64,000 nucleotides of DNA, taken from assembly GCF_036320965.1 (NCBI RefSeq), contig NC_092234.1, forward strand, positions 32,019,203 to 32,083,202, written 5' to 3'. This document shows, piece by piece, positions 48,735-60,078 of this stretch. The DNA is from Panulirus ornatus (taxonomy: Eukaryota > Arthropoda > Malacostraca > Decapoda > Palinuridae). Numbering within the stretch: position 1 is the first letter of the stretch; every line of letters starts with the position of its first letter. The translations under genes and the position numbers were made by a program. Under the pieces are notes generated by a model. It saw only the letters and a program-made list of their open reading frames with translations. It made no database searches and was not told the origin of the DNA.

Positions 48735-50226
48735 GAGCGGTTTTCAAAGTATGGGTTTTGAAAATTTTTCTCATTGTTGCTTAATACCTTCGGTTGGGTC
48801 GGTTTGTTGTGGAAGACAGATGAGGAATCTATGGTCGAAGTTTTTGTATGTATATTCACTCATGATTATCTGCATTATCTCAGGAACCTGTTGCTTGTGG
48901 TAGATACAAAGGTTTTAACACCCTAATGACCCGGATTCCTCGTCACCATGGGAGGAGAGGGGGGGGGTGGGAGAGAAGTTTAAGTTTGAAAATGTCTTGT
49001 ACTTTATATGAGTGAATTTCGTAGTCACCGTGAAATCATTCGAAAAGTGAGACAGCCCCCCCACCCTCAAGTAGCAACCGAGAATCCGGGTGGCTTGTAG
49101 TAAGGGTTACTTTTGTCTATAAGTGGGAGGGAATAAGAGGTTGCACGCTAAAGCCTAAATACCACTTCTATCAAGCTGTACTAATGTAAAAGCAATTCAG
49201 TTTACAGTTATGTGATATCAACTGTATCAGTAAACGATTAATGTATTTTTTGTTGTAGTTGTTGTTGTTTAGAAATCTCCTACTGGTTGTTTTGGGTTTC
49301 ATCATATGCTAAAATTAGTGAATAAAAATAATAAATGATGCGTTCTGAAACACTCATCACGTGATTAGCATAAACAGTGGTAGGAACATTAACTAGATTA
49401 AGTCAGTATACAGCATTATTCTGGTGCGCGAATTATCATTATTATTATTATTATTTTTTTTTTTAGAATACATTCAATTCATTTGCTTTGATGCGAGGTA
49501 TTATAGTGTTTCACCATTAATAGGCTTCATACTCTATGATCTACCAACGTGATGCAGAGACCTAAGGGATTATTATTATTAATACACAAAAGTACATAAA
49601 ACCAGCTCTATTGAAGCTTGTAAGGCCTCAGACACGGGATAAGGCCTGATATCCGGAACTTTCGTAACTTTGCAAAAAAAAGGGGGAAAAAAATTTGCCA
49701 TCTGTTTATACATCAACACATTAAGCAACAGACTTGTCTCTCTTCACGAGTGGAGGAGGGGAGGGGGTGTTTTGGACAGCACGTCCGTATTCCCACCCGC
49801 GACCTGGGCTTGGGCTTCATATGGACAAAAGGAGTTGACAGATTCGGGTCCGGACAAGCGAGAGTGAACAGAGGGTGGGGCCAGCAGCAGCAACACCGGC
49901 AAGCATGACGCTGCCAGGGAGGATAAAGCGTGACAGGGCCAAGCTACACTGACGCCCACCACCGGCCACGTCTGCCCGGGGGCTGCTGCTTTGCTGCTCT
50001 GCTCACTGCCTCAACCCGGGGCCGGACATGTTTAGTGCCGGGGCCTGGTGAGCCGGACCTGAGGTCGCACTGAGCGTGAGCAGGTGTGGAGTAGTGGTCT
50101 CCTGGCAGGTGTGGCCGGGGGCGAGCGGGGTAGGGCGGGGTAGCGTGCGGGCGGCGCTGGGTGGTGTGCGGGCAGGACGGGCAGCGGGTGCGGACAGTGG
50201 TGGGAGGGTGGGGGACCGCTACTCAC
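48735..50226 (-). other. Presumed intron following the ZFHX exon
   Basis: GC content rises sharply from 49740 toward the donor at 50226. One short minus-strand frame (49744-49918) preceded by an acceptor-like tttatcctccctggcag is phase-compatible but does not resemble ZFHX C-termini. Confidence 0.4.
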
Positions 50227-50229
50227 CGG
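50221..50229 (-). promoter_or_regulatory. 5' splice donor of the ZFHX exon
   Basis: Minus-strand sequence GCCGGTGAGTAG matches the GTGAGT donor consensus. The in-frame TAG is 6 nt inside the presumed intron, so the apparent end of the protein (MMAGAGE) is an artefact of read-through. One base of the next codon is left in the exon (phase 1). Confidence 0.8.
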
Positions 50230-52856
50230 CGCCGGCCATCATGGCGTGCTGAAGGAGTGGGTGCGGCGCCCCCTGCAGCCCCCCGAGACCCATCTGCTGG
50301 TACATCTGTTGCAGGAGCTGCAGGCGATTCAGGTCGTCGGTGCTGCTGCTGCCTCCAGGGCCGCCCTTCTTGTCTTCACCAGCCGAGGCGCCGGCTGCAG
50401 CTGGTGGTGACCCAAGCGCCATCAGCTGCGCCATCTGCAGCTGGTGCGCCAGGCCGGCCGCGGGCGTCATGGACGAGGGCGGCCGGTCGACGTCAACGGG
50501 TATCGAACTCAAGCTGGAGTTCAAGCCAGCTGTGTCACTCTCTTCCTTCGCCTTTTCCAGGAACATTTTCATGTTTTCGATATGTGAGCGCGTGAACAAA
50601 TGGTCCTGAATAGAGTACTTATGACTGTACTTAAAGTTACACACTTTGCACTCCTCAGGTGGTTTAGGGGCCTCAGGCTCGGTGCCGAGCATCTTCTGAA
50701 GAGCCAATTTCGCCTTCTTTTCCTTTGCTCGCGCGTTCTGGAACCACACCTGCACCACACGCTTGGCTAGCCCTATCTCCCTCCCCAGCAACTCACACTC
50801 CGCCATTGTTGGCGTCTTATAGTCCTGGAACACACTTTTCATGATCTTCACCTGGATAGCTGACATCTGTGTACGGAACCGCTTGGTGGCGCCATGCAGT
50901 GCCCCAGGTTGTTTGGCAGTGCTGGTCGTGGAGGAGGCGGGCGAGGTAGGGTTGCTCTCGTATGAGTTCATAGAGAAGTCCCCTTCCTCGGGTTCGCCCA
51001 TGTCCAGTTGGTAGCTGTCCTCGTCTGAGTGGTCGTCCACGTGTTCGGCCGTCGAGTCCAGAATAGATGAGTCAAACCCCAGCGGCCGTCCCAACTCTAA
51101 GGGTTTGCTGAGATCAAGTGGACTCTCGCCCTCCCGTCGCGCACCATCTGAGGACAAGTTGACATCGTTGAGGTACCGTCTGATTGCCTCCTCGTGGTAC
51201 ATGGCAATCGAGTCTTCCGGAACTTCTGAGGAGAAGAGAGAAGAGGGCATCACTTGAGAGGCTTGTGTTGCGGAAGGAGTTGAAGACAGGCCGAAGTTCC
51301 CAACACCAGAGTCTTCTACATCAGGCAGTGCATCAATGTCCACATCTCCCTTAGAGTAATGATCGGCGTGCTTAGTGGAAAGGTGCGACTCAAGAGCAGA
51401 CTTGACTTTAAAGATAGCAGGACAGAAGGGACATTTTTTGTTAATCACTTGTGCATGAGCTCTAAACTGACCTTTCCTTTCTCTCGCTCGTGTATTCTGG
51501 AACCACACTTGGACGACCCTCTTCTTCAGGCCAACCTCCTGAGCAATCGTTTCCAACATCTTTCGCGACGGATTGGCCTCCATCTGGTACTTCTGGTAGA
51601 GGTAGTCCAGCTGCTCGGGCAGGATGGTGGTTCGGAGCCGCTTGTCCCTCTGGCCCTCATTGACCCCGCTCATGCTCTCTCTCTCGTCCTCACTCTCGTC
51701 AGCTTTACGCTTCAGAGGAGAGGCAGGAGGCAAGAGGGGGCTGGGCTGGGGCGGGGGGACGGAGGTGGGCGGCTGGTGCTGCTGTTGTGGCTGTTGCTGT
51801 GGAGGCTGCGACTGCTGTTGTTGCTGTTGTATACTGGTAAATGGGGAATCAGCACCTTTATTTAGAAAAAGCGCCGGGTTCATGAGGTGAACAATTTGGT
51901 GTTCCCGCCACTGCTCAAATCTGTTAAAGACCAGACTACACTTATCACACTGGAAGTTACTTTCCACGGGCTTGTTGTCTAGACCACCCGACTGCTGGGA
52001 CGAGTCTGTGATGCTTGAATGGTTTGAGTTTTCGTCATTATAAAGAGCTGCTGCTTGGGCCGCCGCTGCTTGTGCCTGGGCAGAGCGCTTGGCGTCTTCT
52101 TCCTTAAAGCAATGAGTCTTCTGGTGTCGGATGAGCTCATAATACCGCTGGAAGACAAGCAAGCACTTCTTACACTGGTAATTTAGGCCCGGCGTCCTGG
52201 TGAACCTGCCCGCGCCTTCGTCGTTAGGGTCGAGGGGCGGCTGGTTCTCGTAGACCTTACGTGCCTTCTGGCGGGCGTTCTGGAACCACACCACAATGAC
52301 ACGCGGTGAGAGGTTGAGCAGCTTAGACAAGTACTCCAGATCGTCGTCCTTTGGGTAGGCGTTATTTTCGAAGAATTCCTGTAGCACCTTAATCTGGTAG
52401 TCGGTGAAGCGGGTGCGGTTGGCTCGCTTGCCTGAACTGGAGCAGGAACTGGTGGAGGTGTGAGAGGTCGAGAGCGGAGCGGATGGGAAGGATAAATGGG
52501 GCGGCGTGGGACTCACACCTGAGCTCGGAGGAATAAGGCCAGAACTAGGAACTGTGGGTGGTGTGTGAGGCAGTTTGTGGGCCAGCATGGGGTTGGTCTC
52601 AAGCTGGGAGGTAATGAGTGAAGTGAGTGAAAGCGAGGACTGCGGCGACGCTAGGGAGCTGAACGGCGAAGTCGCCGGCAGCCCCAGCGGCGAGGACGGC
52701 GCCGACGACACCAACTGGGGTCCACTGCTCACCTGTTGTTGCGGCGGTGCCTGATGCTGCTGCTGCTGTGATAGCAACGGCTGCGTCTGCTGCTGTTCCC
52801 GCTGTTGTTGCTCCAAACGTTGTTGCTGTTGCTGCTCCCGTTGTTTCTGTTGTTGT

Positions 52857-52887
<31 letters not shown>

Positions 52888-55800
52888 GTTGTTGTTGTTG
52901 TTGTTGTTGTTGATGGAGTTGGAGTTGGCTATTCAGACCTAATGACCCACCTAAGCCGTCCCCGTTCTTTTCTTGTACTCGGCTATTGTCTTGGCTAAGA
53001 CTAGGAACTTTGTTGAGCGGGGATACGGCGGCGGCGCGGTCAGAGGGCGGCTCTTCCTGCTCCTTAGGGACCCGTTCAACGGCCCTCTCCTCCTCCCGGG
53101 CACTGTTGAGCTCCACGATCTCTCGCGCCTCGTCCGGGTTGAGCGGCATCACCTTGGCCTCACCTGTCTTCTCATATTCCTCTAGGTTGAGTGTGGTGGA
53201 CGGTGGGATGCTAAAATTGTATGGCGAATCCTTGCTGCGTTGTCGCTCCTTAAAGAGTGTGTTGCGAAACCAATGCTTGATGACCTTGGGAGGAAGTCCA
53301 CTTTGCTTGGCCATCTCGTTGATCTGGTCTTCGGTGGGGGAGTTGTTGATGTCGAAGTGGCCCCTCAGGATCTTCAGCTGGTCGTCGGTGATGCGGGTTC
53401 GAGCTCTTTTTTGTTGTGCAGCAGCAGCAGCAGCGGCAGCAGCAGCAGCAGCTTGCTGTTGTTGCTGCTGCAAGAGCTGCTGCTGTTGCTGCTTGAGAAA
53501 CAAAGTAGGGTCACCTGGGAGGCCCGAGGGCCCTGAAGTAGGCGGTCCCTGCTGCTGCATGCTGGCGAGGGCCATGGGGTCGAACATGTGTGGTGGCAGC
53601 ATGGGTGCCAGCGGAGGGTGAAGGTTCATGGCGGCCAGGGGGTTGAGCTGCAGCGGAAGGCCCGCCGCCAAGCCCAACCCCGCCATCATCATGGGGTTGA
53701 ACTGCATCTGCTGCATCTGGGCCGCGGTAAGGGCATTGAGTGCCGCCGCCATTTCTGCCATCTGTGGCGGCACGTTCATACCCTGGTGGTCGACGGCGGG
53801 GGAGATGGAGGAGGCGGTGGTGGAGGTGGGCGTGACCCCGGGTGTAGGCGTGGCACGAGAGGTGGGCGTGGCTGCGGCGTCGCTTCTGTTGCCTGACTCT
53901 GCCTCTTTCTCTCTCTCATCTGAAGTCCCCTTCTCTACCCCATGGACGACCTCCGCGTCCCGGCCTCGCTCCTCATCTGTAAGAGCAGAGGGATCGCTGC
54001 TAGAGCACTGCCGACTAGTATTGTACTCTTTACGGTATTCATCAGAGAATTTCTTAAGGTAATCAAAAGGTACACCTGACTTATGAACTTCCTCTAAGTG
54101 GGCTTTTAAAACCCATACACTAGAAAATTTTTTATAACATTGAGGGCATTTGGATTTACTTAGTTCAGGCAAATCAGAATTAGTTTTGTCTTTAACGTCC
54201 TCAGAAGCCCCTTCATCAGGGTCTTTTGAAGGACAAGTTTGTTGATTTTCAACATACTGAATAACTAGATCAAAGCCAAAGCTTTCTAATAAGTGCTTGT
54301 GTAGGCGTGAAGACTTTCTGAAAGGTACAGTGAATCTAGAGGTAGAGAGAGATTCTATGGAACATTCAGATGGAGAGAGAGAGCGGTCGTGGGGCTGAGT
54401 CGGGGGCAGGTGGGAGGCACCGCAGAGGGTGGCCCAGGCGGCGTCCAGGGCAGCTGAGGGACTTAGACTTACGCTGCTGCTGCCGGCGTGAGGAGGGAAG
54501 TTGAGGTGGGGAGGCAGGAGACCGCACAGCACGGCGTGCTGCGCCCCCTGCTCTGCTGTGTTCCACACGCCGCCGCAGCGCCCGCAGCTTCCCTGGCCGC
54601 CGCTACCACTAATGCTAGAAGGGGAAATGCCCTGGTGATACGCCCCCGGAGGGGTGCCCTGGGTGTTAGAAGGGGAGCGAGGAGTGTGGACGTCGTGGAT
54701 TGGGGCTGGGGAGGGCTGCGGGGTGGTGGTGGGTGTGGCAGGCTGGTCGACTAGTGGGCGTGTGGGGTCTAGGTGGGTGGATGGGGCAAACTCTGGGATG
54801 CGGGCGGCACGGGTCTGGTGGAGCACTGAACGGAGGTGGATGTCCAGCGTGGACTGCTGGGAGTAAGCCACGCGGCACACGTGGCACCGGTAGGGCTTGT
54901 TCCGCTCCTCCTCGTCCCCGGCACCTCGCAGGGGACCGGCTAGGCCGTCACCCTGGGGAGTCGTCCTGCCCTCGGTGGTGCCCGCCTCAGACTGGGTCTG
55001 AATACTACTTGGAGAGCCTTTGGTCTCTTTATCTTGCATGGCTTTTTTAAGCTTGTGCAAATGACTGACTGAATTGTAATGTACAAGCAGAATATTTTTC
55101 TGCGTAAACGATTCCTTACAGACGTCGCATTTGTAAGGTCTGTTGGGGTCAAGGTATTTTTCCATAGGATATGTAAGTTTCTCACCCCGGCGGTGGAGGA
55201 GGGTCTTCTGGTGGGCAGTGAGGTAGTTCTGCCTGGTGAAGGCGACCCGGCACCGGTGACACTTGTAGCGTCTGGCCGGGTCGCTGTAGTTGTCGAGCGC
55301 CATCGTGTCAGAGTTGAGGTAGTCCTCAATGGCCTGCTGCTGCGGCGGCAGGGGCGGTTCCTCCACCACACGCGACAACTCCTCTACCTCGTCCCCCTTG
55401 TTCGACTCCCGACGGAGCAGCGCTGTGGTACTGGGGTCGAGGACTGGCCCCGCCCCTGCTCCCACAGGCGCTCCGACGATGGACGCCTGGAACTGTTGAC
55501 GCTCTGCCGCCGTAAGTTCAGGGTGGTCTGAGCTAACGTGTTTCTGCAGTGCTGTCAGCGAACGGAAGTTCCGGTGGCACAGTAGACACTTGGTAGCGTC
55601 CCGTATGGCATGATACTGTGCATGTAACTGCAGCTTCTCAACAGTCTTAAAGGCAAGCGAGCACTGCTGGCACCGGTACTTGTACACGTGACGTTCTGAC
55701 ACCGCCACTGAGGGCCGAGGGGCCGCGCCGTGGATCTCTCGGAAGTGACTGTGCAGCGCCTGGGCTGTGGAGAAGTACTGGTTGCAGCCCTTCTTCCAGC

Positions 55801-56346
55801 ACAGGTAGCCGGGGCCGCGTGGGGTCTCGGCGATAGGCGTGTGGCCCGTTGCCGTTTGATGAATTATTAGATCGTCGATGGAGGCACAGGCCAGCCCGCA
55901 CACGCCACACTCCTCCTGCTCCCGGCCCAAGCCCCGCTCAACACCTCGCTTACCTGCACCACCTGGTGGCTGGCTCTCTTCCAGCTTGTGCTGGTGCCGC
56001 TGATGCAGCTGTTCCTGCAGCCGATGATGCTGTTCGCTCTGGGCCTGGTGCGGGTCCTCATCATCATCGTCTTTCCCGGCAGCAGCAGCGCTCAGCTTGA
56101 CCAGAAGCAAGAGCCGTTGAAGGCCATCAGAGTTGACCGAGTGCACGTTGATGGCGTGCTTCTCGAGGGCGGGCATGTCGGGACAGGCCTCCTCGCATAG
56201 CGGGCACCTCAACCCGGCTTTCTTCTCCCCGCCGTGGTCAGCGTCCACATGTTGTTGCAGCGTCGTCTCCGACTCGCACGTGTAGTGGCAGAAGGGACAC
56301 GCGTGCACGTGGTCAGGGGAGCGGCCCGCCTCCTCTTTGGTCTCCT
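50227..56346 (-). CDS. zfh2: ZFHX3/4 (zfh-2)-type zinc-finger homeobox transcription factor, large internal exon
   Basis: Predicted nuclear DNA-binding transcription factor of the ZFHX family (Drosophila zfh-2, vertebrate ZFHX3/4), known for roles in neuronal and appendage development. Counting from the GTG at 56308 as residue 1, C2H2 fingers start near 4, 35, 134, 168, 211, 239, 347, 391, 472, 575 (degenerate), 719, 1377, 1453, 1625 and 1885. Four homeodomains lie near 966-1028 (recognition helix HWFRNTLFKER), 1293-1352 (VWFQNARQKAR), 1554-1613 (VWFQNTRARER) and 1807-1866 (VWFQNARAKEK). An Ala run precedes homeodomain 1, a long Gln tract lies between homeodomains 1 and 2, and PLDLSKP resembles a CtBP-binding motif. 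The open frame can be read from 56308 to a TAG at 50219, but both ends are splice sites: acceptor ctctccag before 56346 and donor G|GTGAGT at 50227/50226. The exon is 6120 nt, phase 1 at both ends. The true start and C-terminus lie in other exons not found here. Family very sure; orthology to zfh2 inferred. Confidence 0.95.
52849..52911 (-). repeat. Polyglutamine-coding (CAA/CAG) tract inside the ZFHX exon
   Basis: On the minus strand CAA and CAG codons encode more than 20 consecutive glutamines, followed by further Q-rich blocks down to about 52760. CAA interruptions are frequent. Q-rich linkers are common in ZFHX proteins. Length is likely polymorphic. The antisense Val/Ala-rich open frame here is a by-product. 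Confidence 0.85.
53413..53505 (-). repeat. Poly-Gln/poly-Ala coding tract before homeodomain 1
   Basis: Minus strand encodes a Q-rich block, then about 13 alanines (GCT/GCC mix) and QQ, immediately before the KRARTR start of homeodomain 1. Low-complexity linker within the transcription factor. Confidence 0.8.
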
Positions 56347-56370
56347 CTGGAGAGTGAAGAAAGAAAAAGA
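56347..56370 (-). promoter_or_regulatory. 3' splice acceptor of the ZFHX exon
   Basis: Read on the minus strand, a pyrimidine-rich run (tttttctttcttcactc) leads into tccag just before 56346. The frame stays open from 56346 into the first zinc finger with no ATG, so the exon is internal and the GTG at 56308 is not a genuine start. Two bases complete the first codon, which makes this a phase-1 intron. Confidence 0.8.
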
Positions 56371-56796
56371 AGGACCTAGATTAGTAAACAGGGAGCCGAG
56401 TCCTCTACATTCGTCCTGTACAATCTGTTAGTCACCCAACACTCTTACCACAGTAGTAATGAAAGACAAACATAAACGTAAATCCTTAGAAATACGTTGG
56501 CATCTTAACTACCCTGCAAGTCAAAACACACACACGTAAATCAAGAAATGTTTTCATCTTAACTACAATATAGCTGTTATCAATATATCTTGATAGACAC
56601 GTATTACCTGTGGAATGACTGACCACTTCAAAGACACGAGAGGGAGAGGTTTGGTGAAGGACAGGGGTAGGGGGTGGTACATGATTCACCTTATAAATAT
56701 CTCACTGTAATATAACCAATGCCCGTTCTTCCGCATCATTTAGAAATACACATATAATCAAAGTGTATGTTCGTAAGTTCATAAATAAGGAGCATT
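56371..56796 (-). other. Presumed intron upstream of the ZFHX exon
   Basis: No coding signal. AT-rich after 56400. Confidence 0.5.

Positions 56797-56879
<83 letters not shown>
56797..56879. repeat. (CA)n-(AT)n compound microsatellite
   Basis: CA to 56810, then about 34 AT units. Left flank of a foldback-like element. Confidence 0.99.
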
Positions 56880-56882
<3 letters not shown>

Positions 56883-56894
56883 TGCAGTGTCACA

Positions 56895-57033
56895 GTGATG
56901 CCCGTGGTCTAGTATTTGCTAATAACCACGGGTGCACTATCGTGTGTTTAATATATCGTCAGAGCAATACAACAATGTATCTCCACTAACGATGTATTAC
57001 TCACACGAAACTGTACTTTCGAATTATCGTTTC

Positions 57034-57035
<2 letters not shown>
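56895..57035. mobile_element. Palindromic (foldback) element, degenerate copy 3
   Basis: The left part ctagtatttgctaataacca then cgggtgcactatcgtgtgtt matches the left flank and arm at about 23912-23960 (tgatctaatatttgttgata, accacgaggg). The right part cacacgaaactgtactttcg followed by aattatcgtttcatt is a decayed counterpart of the right arm. Bounded by (AT)n on both sides. Confidence 0.6.

Positions 57036-57092
<57 letters not shown>
57036..57092. repeat. (AT)n microsatellite
   Basis: About 28 AT units. Right flank of the foldback-like element. Confidence 0.99.
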
Positions 57093-57094
<2 letters not shown>

Positions 57095-57346
57095 AGAGAT
57101 AAACAGAGTGATTGTTCTGACACCTTCACATCCACCTTACACACGAGGTACAACAAGGAAAGAGCAAGGGTCGTGTGGTGACCACACACTGCACAACACC
57201 ATGAAGAAGCACCGGGAAGGCGAGGAATACCTTGTGCTAAGCAGCGGCGAGCGATGGTCTTGACCCTCATGTTTGAAGGTTCCGCAGCGAGTGACCCCCT
57301 CCTGCCTGCCCGTGCCACTGGTGCCACCGTGGGCTGATGAGGGTCG

Positions 57347-57365
57347 TGTGTGTGTGTGTGTGTGT
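57347..57365. repeat. Short (GT)n tract
   Basis: About nine GT units. Confidence 0.95.
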
Positions 57366-57534
57366 TGAGGGAGAGGTGTGGGAGGGTGTCGAGCCGTGGA
57401 GGGGCAGAAGGAGGTAGTTCTTCCTTGCACTCACCCGGTTACACAACGCTCCTCATTACCAACAGCACAAGTGTGTTCGTACATTAGAAAGGCGGGGTTC
57501 AGTTAACGAGCACAAATGCAAGACAAGGGGATAC

Positions 57535-57541
<7 letters not shown>

Positions 57542-57605
<64 letters not shown>
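57542..57605. repeat. (AT)n microsatellite
   Basis: About 32 AT units. Confidence 0.99.
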
Positions 57606-57607
<2 letters not shown>

Positions 57608-58323
57608 AAATAAATGTTCCACTTTGTCACAGAAAAATAGTTGCCAAAGAACAGAGCAACTTTACGTCGTTGCTTTGTTTCATTTGCTTGACACCAACGG
57701 GTTCACCTTCCTCTTTCTTTCCTTGGCATCAAAAGGTTTACCTTTCTCTTTCTTACGTATTTTCATACGCATCAACGGGTTCACCTTCCTATTTTCCTCG
57801 CATCAACGGGTTCACTTTACTCTTTCTTTTGTTTTTTTTTCTCTGGCCTCAACGTGTACACCTTCGTCAGCAGATGATGATAATAATAAGGCAAGAGGAG
57901 GAGCAGGGCGGCTGCGGGAGGCGGCGGATCCGTGAACGCCTTCCAGCAGCGGCAGCCGCTCCTGGGGACAGACTGACGGACTGGCTTCTGGTCACTTCCT
58001 ACAGCGACTAATGACCTAAATGACATTACGTGAGCTAGCTCGGGAACCGGCTTAAGCTCGGACAATCCTCGCTCATTAAGACCCCCGCCGACCGCCCTTC
58101 CTGCCCACCGACCCGACCCGACCCGACCCGACCCCGACCCCCCCCACACACACACACCACGAGCTCCCTAACAAAAACCTTCACGCCTCTCCACGCTTGA
58201 AACTTCACCCCTTTTACGCTCACGCACGTTACCGAGCCCACTGTTTTCTCCACGCAATGACTTCCACCCTCTAAAAAAAAAAAAGTCTGGACTCTACTAA
58301 GCATATGGTCTGGCGGTGTACAC

Positions 58324-58324
<1 letters not shown>
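57606..58324. other. Non-coding stretch with a short CATCAACGGGTTCACCTT repeat
   Basis: catcaacgggttcaccttcc recurs about five times at 57690-57865 (spacing about 35-40 nt, diverged). A tandem cgacc run at 58110-58138 precedes a C-run. Confidence 0.6.

Positions 58325-58352
<28 letters not shown>
58325..58352. repeat. Short (GA)n tract
   Basis: About 13 GA units. Confidence 0.95.
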
Positions 58353-58357
<5 letters not shown>

Positions 58358-58757
58358 CAAGGGTCCATAGAACCTGGGATTTCGGGGTGGAGTATGAACA
58401 CTACCGAGAAACGATGATAACATGTGGAACCCCTTGGGCGACTGGCTGGCTCTTCCTCGTCTTACTAAGGCTTCTTCACATCGGCTTTGGCCTCATCAAC
58501 AGCAGTACGGGTTCCAGGTATGGGTCGACCGCGGACGGCTCCCTCCCGCCCTTCATTCTGCGCTAATATGCCAGGTGACGACGGGATTAGCAATTATGAG
58601 GATTACGACGCACTGCTGTACGGATTCAATTACCACATCAAAAAACACCAAAACGAAACAACACGGTAAAATAGTCTTTATATGGCACTGTTCCACTGCA
58701 GTTGGCGAGAGGGTTTTATGTCAAGTATAATCAAAATAGACATATTGTATCCCAACG

Positions 58758-58758
<1 letters not shown>

Positions 58759-58822
<64 letters not shown>
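58759..58822. repeat. (AT)n microsatellite
   Basis: About 32 TA units. Confidence 0.99.
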
Positions 58823-58826
<4 letters not shown>

Positions 58827-59257
58827 CATTGAACTTGGAGGGGAAAATGTTTCAGTTGTTAACGCGACACACGATTACCAACCATTACAGTTCATTCCAC
58901 GTTCAACAGTTCTCGCAATAAGAACATTTACCTGCATTACCCGATGATATGTATATTCACACTGTGACCTTCCCATTGGAACGACCCTAATTAGTGGTTT
59001 GGTGCACGGCGCAGGAAGGCGTCAGTGACGAACTCAGCCTCACAGTACCGAATCACAGAATATACGTGGGGTCGCTGGACCACCACGAAGCCTTACTGGA
59101 ACTGGTGCCTGGAAAACCCTCCACTTGTCTGGACTCGTTCAATGGACCTTTGTGTGGTCTACGATCAGAGACATTTCGTGTTCCAGGACGAAGACTGATA
59201 AGTGGCAACAGCTCATCACTTGGCGCCGTCCGCACGTGCCGCTGCCGTACACCTGGG
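58823..59257. other. Non-coding stretch with an unrecognised ORF
   Basis: A 90-codon plus frame (58994-59266) is not low-complexity, but the complement is also open and no domain is recognised. It ends in the tRNA-like cluster. Confidence 0.35.
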
Positions 59258-59592
59258 GTAGCTTAGCCCAGTGGTAGCAGTCTGGGTCATATCAATTCTT
59301 ATCTAAAGTTCAGACTGAATGAGGAAACTTCAGTACAAGTCAAGCTTCGATGTGGTTATCTTATTCGAGCTCAACTTCAACGCGATTTTAATGTAACCCA
59401 TCTTCTGTACATGGTGGTCTTCATGCCTTTTGGAAAATGGTCCCACCATTGAACAAAGGGCCCATTTGTTCTGCTCAATAGGCTAGTATACTTCTGATGA
59501 CAAATAAGCTATTTTACCTCTGAGCGCCCACGAGTCGAACCCGGACTAACGAGACTGGGAAGCGAATGGCGTATCCACTTGACCACAGGTAA
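59258..59592 (-). mobile_element. tRNA-derived SINE candidate
   Basis: The minus strand has an A box TGGTCAAGTGG (59575-59585) and, 32 nt on, a B box GGTTCGACTC (59533-59542), normal tRNA-promoter spacing. Ends ACCTGTG and CAGAGGT pair at six of seven positions like an acceptor stem. The T-stem and anticodon arm are imperfect, so this is a tRNA-like head rather than a functional tRNA. The body continues to about 59258, where a second A-box-like TAGCCCAGTGG lies on the plus strand (59266-59276). Confidence 0.65.
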
Positions 59593-59728
59593 GCTAAATT
59601 CCGTCTCTCTGTTATCTACAACTCTCGGGCCCCGCCCGCTCCCTGTGGTCCTATTGGGTGAGACAGGGCGCCCACATCCTGGTCCCGAGGACGCGGCAAA
59701 TCAACTCAGGGGCATCTCGGTAATGTCT

Positions 59729-59860
59729 GCGTTCACATGTAAATCAATGTGAACGATTTTACAATTGCACACCCGAGAGTTGAACCCGGGTTCAAAAAGG
59801 TGAAAACAGAACTTCAGGCCGCTGAAATGGCAACACCACCCTCCCCCGTGCCCGAAGAAA
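59729..59860 (-). mobile_element. Second tRNA-like (SINE) module
   Basis: The minus strand has a B-box-like GGTTCAACTC at 59777-59786 after cccg, with a weak A-box-like ccatttcagcgg near 59822-59833. A 9-bp perfect inverted repeat (cgttcacat / atgtgaacg, 59729-59754) lies beside it. Confidence 0.4.
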
Positions 59861-60004
59861 ATGTATGAATAAAAGAGATAAAAGAAGAAACGGGAGAGAT
59901 AAGATAACATCTGTTGGCTGGTTGGCTGGTCATTTGGGCACTGGGGTCTATCGACTGCCTGGGTCAAATTAAGGTCGTCAGAGTTCAAGTTATAACCAAC
60001 AACG

Positions 60005-60016
60005 GAGAGAGAGAGT

Positions 60017-60077
<61 letters not shown>
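60005..60077. repeat. (GA)n microsatellite
   Basis: GA units with two GAGT interruptions at the left. Confidence 0.98.

Positions 60078-60078
<1 letters not shown>

Noticed and set aside
49744..49918. Possible C-terminal ZFHX exon on the minus strand
   Set aside because: Acceptor-like tract and compatible phase exist, but the translation (short, Leu/Pro-rich, no zinc finger) is unlike ZFHX C-termini.
52747..53621. Plus-strand Val/Ala- and Leu/Cys-rich open frames
   Set aside because: Antisense shadow of the Q- and A-coding tracts of the ZFHX exon.
59519..59592. Functional tRNA gene
   Set aside because: A and B boxes are good, but the T-stem and anticodon arm do not form a canonical cloverleaf; a SINE head fits better.
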